DNA from: Flavobacteriaceae bacterium
GTDB taxonomy: Bacteria > Bacteroidota > Bacteroidia > Flavobacteriales > Flavobacteriaceae
Length of the DNA stretch: 48,479 nucleotides
Assembly (NCBI GenBank): GCA_023558315.1
Contig: JAMJVX010000060.1
Location: 1 to 48,479, forward strand
Direction: 5' to 3'
Below, piece after piece: positions 45,345 to 48,479 of the stretch. The translations under genes and the position numbers were made by a program. The notes beneath the pieces are model-generated. The model had not been told where the DNA came from. It made no database searches and worked only from the letters and a program-made list of their open reading frames with translations. The first letter of the stretch is position 1. Each line of letters starts with the position of its first letter.

Positions 45345-46208
45345 TTAATCAACATTAAAGAATACTCCCCCTGAATACATGGGTGAGGCATAAGTAATTC
45401 TCCCTGATAACGGCATAATATAAGATAGAGAAAGTCCTATTTTTTCACTCAGTTTGTAATTGGCTTCACCACCGACATTAAAAAATTCTACATTATTTGC
45501 AAAAATTCCCCCATTGCTGTTTTGTGCACTTAATGTTCCGTTGTATAAAGATTTTTGAAGAATAGCCCTAGTAATTATAAAAAGGTTTCTATTTAGAAAA
45601 GGAATCCCAGTTTCAGCGCCGAAATTTAATTCATCAGAAAATCCATTATTACGTTGATTAAAGGCAAAGAAGGTTTTTGCATACGCGCGTGATTTCCCTA
45701 TATTATAGGACGTTCCTACATTTAATCGTAGTTGTTGATTCCATTCCCCATCCCCAGTTTGATAACTGCCGTCACTTCCTCCACTATTTTGTCCGCTTGG
45801 AACTCCTAAGGTAAACACACTAGAAAGTGCCCATTTTTTCCATTTAAGCAAAGCGTATTCTACAGAGAGATTCATATCTCCAAAAGCATTTACGGCTTCT
45901 CCTTCCATGAGTGTTTTTCCACTCACAGACGACACCTGATCGTTTTGTGCAACCCTCACTAAAAAGGGGATATAGGCAACCACGTTTAGTTTTTTAGAAA
46001 TCCCATATTTTGCATATACACTATTAATAAGTAATGTACGCGTTGCATTTGGGTCTCTTGCCCCATCACTTGTAAAGTGTTCATCCGCTTGTAAGTAACC
46101 ACTCCCAATCTTAACATAATATTTCTCTTTCCCTTTGAGCCATTGGGCAGAAATAGTTGAGTAACAAAGACCCAAAAGTAAGCAAGTGATATAAATTCCT
46201 TTTTTCAT
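45345..46208 (-). CDS. Predicted outer-membrane beta-barrel transporter (phenol-degradation MetA-like)
   Basis: A 287-residue protein with a signal peptide (about residues 1-21, ending TISAQ) and alternating beta-strand sequence: YVKIGSGYLQADEHF, KYGISKKLNVVAYIPFLVRV, FGDMNLSVEYALLKWKKWAL, FTLGVPSGQNSGG, LRLNVGTSYNIGKSRAYAKT, ending GGVFFNVD. The AFGDMNLSVEYAL and TLGVPSG blocks resemble the MetA-pathway/transporter family of outer-membrane proteins. The substrate is unknown. It is 4 bases downstream of an Ig-like lipoprotein, so the two are likely cotranscribed and may form a surface complex (inference). Confidence 0.75.
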   Translation of the reverse strand: MKKGIYITCLLLGLCYSTISAQWLKGKEKYYVKIGSGYLQADEHFTSDGARDPNATRTLLINSVYAKYGISKKLNVVAYIPFLVRVAQNDQVSSVSGKTLMEGEAVNAFGDMNLSVEYALLKWKKWALSSVFTLGVPSGQNSGGSDGSYQTGDGEWNQQLRLNVGTSYNIGKSRAYAKTFFAFNQRNNGFSDELNFGAETGIPFLNRNLFIITRAILQKSLYNGTLSAQNSNGGIFANNVEFFNVGGEANYKLSEKIGLSLSYIMPLSGRITYASPMYSGGVFFNVD

Positions 46209-46212
46209 TGAT

Positions 46213-47454
46213 TTAAAAGATTTTACCTTGTCCTACTTTTACATTAAAAGGAACACACCAAAACACTAAATATTTGTAATCTGTAATCCCTACATTATTT
46301 ATTTCATAACTATGCGCTCCTGAATATTTTAGCTCAGGAGTCGTATTGTAACCCGCTACTACTAAACCTGTACTATTTGGATTGTTAGAAAGGTAGAGAT
46401 ATCCTCCAGGTAGTCCAGAGGATAAATTGTAGTTTTCTGCAAAGTTTATTCGTATCCCAGATAGTGTTTTTTCCACAGTAAAATCTCCTCGTAATCCATA
46501 GCCGCCTTGGACGCTTCCGCTAAATGAAGTAGGTTCTGCATTTGCTAATAAAACAACAGTATAGTTTTTAAAACTCCCATCCTTCCCTGTTACTTTTATA
46601 ATATTTGTGCCTACGTTGAGGGAATGACTTCCTGTTTGAATGGTAACCCCGCTGATACTTGCGGTAGCACCTGAGCTTGTCTTTATGCTTTTTATAATTG
46701 CTTGAGTAGTATTATATGGCAGTTTTGAGGAAAAACTTACTGAAGTACCGCTAATGATTGAGGAATAATCTGTATTGTTATGGGTAATCGTCAGACTTAA
46801 TAAATCTTTATTTATTATTCCTATGACTTCAACGTTTATTTGATAGTTTTCAGTACAGCCATTGGGATTGTTTATTTGAAGTGCATTCACCCCAGCATTT
46901 AAACTGCTTCCACTTAAAAGTGTACTTGTGGCTCCTTCTCGCAGCGTTAGTTTTGTAATCGTAATGTTATTTCCGCTTATTAATTGCTCTTGAAAAGAAA
47001 TAACATTGTCATTTATAATTCCTGAATACGTATTTTCACCATCCGTGATTGCTATTGATTTTAAACTTTGTTCACAGATGCGAATTTTTGTAGAATCTTT
47101 AAGCGTATTCCCTTCTTCGGATGAAGTACTTACTTTTAGATAGGCACTTCCATGCGCAATTCCAATGGCACTTGTATTTCCAGAAATACTCAAAACAGTT
47201 GTGTCGCTACTCTCCCATTTGAGGGGAGGATTTTCTATAGTTTCGCCCACATAATTGACATATTTAACGGTAAATTTACTTAAATCATAGGGTGTGTCTC
47301 CTACTTTTAATTCTTGGATGCTGATACTTGTATTTCCAGAAGGGTCTAAAAAAGTAAAGACAGGGTCAACTCTATCATTTATATAATCAGTGCCTATACA
47401 ACTATACATAAAAGCGAGTAAATAAAAAAGACAAATAATGGGTTTATTTTTCAA
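46213..47454 (-). CDS. Surface lipoprotein with Ig-like and DUF5018-like modules
   Basis: The start is placed at TTG 47454. This gives a 413-residue lipoprotein with a compact signal (KNKPIICLFYLLAFMYSC) and lipidated C19. The upstream ATG at 47535 would overlap the divergent kinase gene and lie upstream of the -7 box at 47473-47480. Residues about 30-125 resemble a bacterial Ig-like (Big_2-type) domain (PLKWESSDTTVLSISGNTSA; GSAYLKVS). Two repeats follow, at about 130-215 and 220-305, of the DUF5018/cadherin-like type (SIAITDGENTYSG; SLTITHNNTDYSSIISGTSV). The last about 100 residues form a separate beta-rich region. No catalytic motif is seen. It is followed by the barrel gene at 45345-46208. 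Confidence 0.72.
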   Translation of the reverse strand: MKNKPIICLFYLLAFMYSCIGTDYINDRVDPVFTFLDPSGNTSISIQELKVGDTPYDLSKFTVKYVNYVGETIENPPLKWESSDTTVLSISGNTSAIGIAHGSAYLKVSTSSEEGNTLKDSTKIRICEQSLKSIAITDGENTYSGIINDNVISFQEQLISGNNITITKLTLREGATSTLLSGSSLNAGVNALQINNPNGCTENYQINVEVIGIINKDLLSLTITHNNTDYSSIISGTSVSFSSKLPYNTTQAIIKSIKTSSGATASISGVTIQTGSHSLNVGTNIIKVTGKDGSFKNYTVVLLANAEPTSFSGSVQGGYGLRGDFTVEKTLSGIRINFAENYNLSSGLPGGYLYLSNNPNSTGLVVAGYNTTPELKYSGAHSYEINNVGITDYKYLVFWCVPFNVKVGQGKIF

Positions 47455-47472
47455 GATTAAAAAATTACGTTT

Positions 47473-47480
47473 CAAAAATA
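47473..47480 (-). promoter_or_regulatory. Candidate -7 box for the Ig-like lipoprotein
   Basis: The minus strand reads TATTTTTG, an exact TANNTTTG match, 18 bases upstream of TTG 47454. A TTTG at 47496-47499 (minus) gives a spacing of 15. This box decides the start call for the lipoprotein. Confidence 0.5.
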
Positions 47481-47503
47481 CTAAAATAATTCGTTCAAAA
47501 CGA

Positions 47504-47511
47504 TATTTTTG
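47504..47511 (+). promoter_or_regulatory. Candidate -7 box for the GHMP kinase
   Basis: TATTTTTG matches TANNTTTG exactly, 14 bases before the ATG at 47526. It is back to back with the minus-strand box at 47473-47480. Confidence 0.5.
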
Positions 47512-47525
47512 TTTTAAAAGAGTGA

Positions 47526-48428
47526 ATGAAGACATTTTATAGCCATGGCAAATTATTACTCACAGGAGAATATACCCTACTAGATGGCGCATTGGGAATA
47601 GCGCTTCCCTGTAAAAAAGGACAATATTTAACGAGTAAACCCAACGAAAAAAAGGAGGTGCTGGATTGGAAAAGTTTGGATGTGGATAAGAATATTTGGT
47701 TTGAGGCGACGTTTCAAAGGGATGATTTTTCTATTGTGAAGACTTCGCAACATGAGGTTAGTACGTATCTTCAAAAAATTCTTTTAGCGGCAAAAAATTT
47801 AAACACACAATTTTTAGAGGAAGGGGGAGAGGTCACTACCTATTTAGAATTTGAAAGAGACTGGGGGTTAGGGAGTTCGTCAACACTTATTAATAATATA
47901 GCCCATTGGGCGAATGTAAATCCCTTTCAACTTTTAGAAAACACCTACGGAGGGAGTGGCTATGATATCGCTTGTGCGTCTGCTAAAAATCCTATCTTAT
48001 ATCAAAAAAAGGAGAAAATACGGATGGATACTATTTCCTTTGACCCTTTGTTTAAAGACCATTTATTTTTTATCCACCTCAACAAAAAACAGGATACGCT
48101 TCAAGAAATTGGAAAATATGCTAAAAAAAAGGAAAGTATGCGTACTTCATTAGTAGACAAAATTAGTGCTATAAGTAAAGAAATGATAGGCTGTACATCC
48201 CAAGAAAAATTTAATCAGCATATAGATTTACACGAGAATTTAATGGGTAAGATATTACAGAGAACTCCTATTAAAGAAGAAAAGTTTGCAGACTATGAGG
48301 GCAGTATAAAAAGTTTAGGCGCTTGGGGAGGGGATTTCGTACTTGCGAGCGGAAGTATATCCACGCCAGCGTATTTTAAAGAAAGAGGCTATACGACAGT
48401 CATAAAATATTCGGATATGGTATTGTAA
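47526..48428 (+). CDS. GYDIA-type GHMP kinase
   Basis: A 300-residue GHMP-fold kinase. The N-terminal FYSHGKLLLTGEYTLLDGAL is the family start (compare mevalonate and phosphomevalonate kinases), the phosphate-binding loop is WGLGSSSTLINNIA (about residues 117-130), and GGSGYDIACA (about 141-150) contains the GYDIA signature that names this Bacteroidota subgroup. A C-terminal Gly-rich motif, GAWGGDFVLASG, matches the third GHMP motif. Family knowledge places it near mevalonate-pathway genes in flavobacteria; a role in isoprenoid precursor supply, and so indirectly for UppS, is inference. All three GHMP motifs are present. Only 51 bases remain to the window end, with no supportable gene. Confidence 0.88.
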   Translation: MKTFYSHGKLLLTGEYTLLDGALGIALPCKKGQYLTSKPNEKKEVLDWKSLDVDKNIWFEATFQRDDFSIVKTSQHEVSTYLQKILLAAKNLNTQFLEEGGEVTTYLEFERDWGLGSSSTLINNIAHWANVNPFQLLENTYGGSGYDIACASAKNPILYQKKEKIRMDTISFDPLFKDHLFFIHLNKKQDTLQEIGKYAKKKESMRTSLVDKISAISKEMIGCTSQEKFNQHIDLHENLMGKILQRTPIKEEKFADYEGSIKSLGAWGGDFVLASGSISTPAYFKERGYTTVIKYSDMVL

Positions 48429-48479
48429 TCGCTGTTTGAAAAAGAACCCCTTTTAGTAAATTTTGAATTTTTAATGAGG

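Noticed and set aside
48429-48479. Possible 3' end of a convergent gene at the right edge
   Set aside because: One minus-strand frame stays open from the edge until about 48400, but 17 or so codons are too few to support a gene, and it would overlap the kinase gene.

Overview
This window is gene-dense, AT-rich DNA (roughly 30% GC by eye) from the chromosome of a member of the Bacteroidota, almost certainly a Flavobacteriaceae-like organism. The evidence is: several genes in classic flavobacterial order (PorG-like/DUF6089, uppS, bamA, two ompH, murI); type IX secretion hallmarks (a type B C-terminal sorting domain followed by a PorP/SprF-family protein); atpD-atpC standing apart from other ATP synthase genes; lipoproteins with VCBS/FG-GAP or Ig-like modules; and exact copies of the Bacteroidetes -7 promoter box TANNTTTG upstream of many genes. 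Shine-Dalgarno sequences are not conspicuous. I see no tRNA, rRNA, CRISPR array, insertion sequence, integrase or phage gene. No intergenic stretch exceeds about 200 bases.

Layout. (1) 1-2623, minus: two tandem paralogous membrane glycosyltransferases of the GT39/ArnT-like type; the second runs off the left edge. (2) 2656-8544, minus: envelope biogenesis block PorG-like, uppS, bamA, ompH, ompH, terminator, murI, covering undecaprenyl carrier synthesis, outer-membrane protein assembly and D-glutamate for peptidoglycan. (3) 8626-9432, minus: rplU (with a long Lys/Ala/Thr tail) and rpmA. (4) 9500-12713, minus: a vSGLT-like sodium/sugar symporter followed by a Tat-exported Gfo/Idh/MocA oxidoreductase, probably a sugar uptake and oxidation pair. 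(5) 12900-13559, minus: a small FN3-like lipoprotein. (6) 13693-17880, plus: MscS channel, M28 peptidase, MATE transporter, PAP2 phosphatase. (7) 17914-22475, minus: M23 peptidase, MerR regulator, large VCBS/ASPIC lipoprotein; divergent from (8) alaS, a SRPBCC-GyrI-like protein and two tandem Wzy-like polymerase/ligase paralogues (22559-28663, plus). (9) 28671-34020, minus: nifU-like gene, then the complete dTDP-L-rhamnose set rfbB, rfbA, rfbC, rfbD and a GT4 glycosyltransferase. (10) 34089-38518, plus: a large choice-of-anchor-L protein with type B sorting domain plus its PorP/SprF partner. (11) 38552-44177, minus: atpD, atpC, a TonB-dependent receptor, a Nif3-family protein and a coiled-coil protein of the zinc-ribbon family that has lost all its cysteines. 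(12) recA, plus. (13) 45345-47454, minus: an Ig-like lipoprotein and an outer-membrane barrel protein. (14) 47526-48428, plus: a GYDIA-type GHMP kinase.

How the genes work together. A large share of the window builds the cell surface: carrier lipid (uppS), rhamnose precursor (rfbBACD), glycosyltransferases (GT4, two GT39-like), candidate polymerases/ligases (two Wzy-like), outer-membrane assembly (bamA, ompH) and the type IX secretion pathway. The most distinctive observations are the two tandem paralogue pairs (GT39-like, with an exact 55-bp shared repeat, and Wzy-like), the cysteine-free zinc-ribbon homologue, and the set of -7 boxes that explain several non-obvious starts. I did not find a clearly undescribed multi-gene system; most of the window is ordinary flavobacterial core chromosome.
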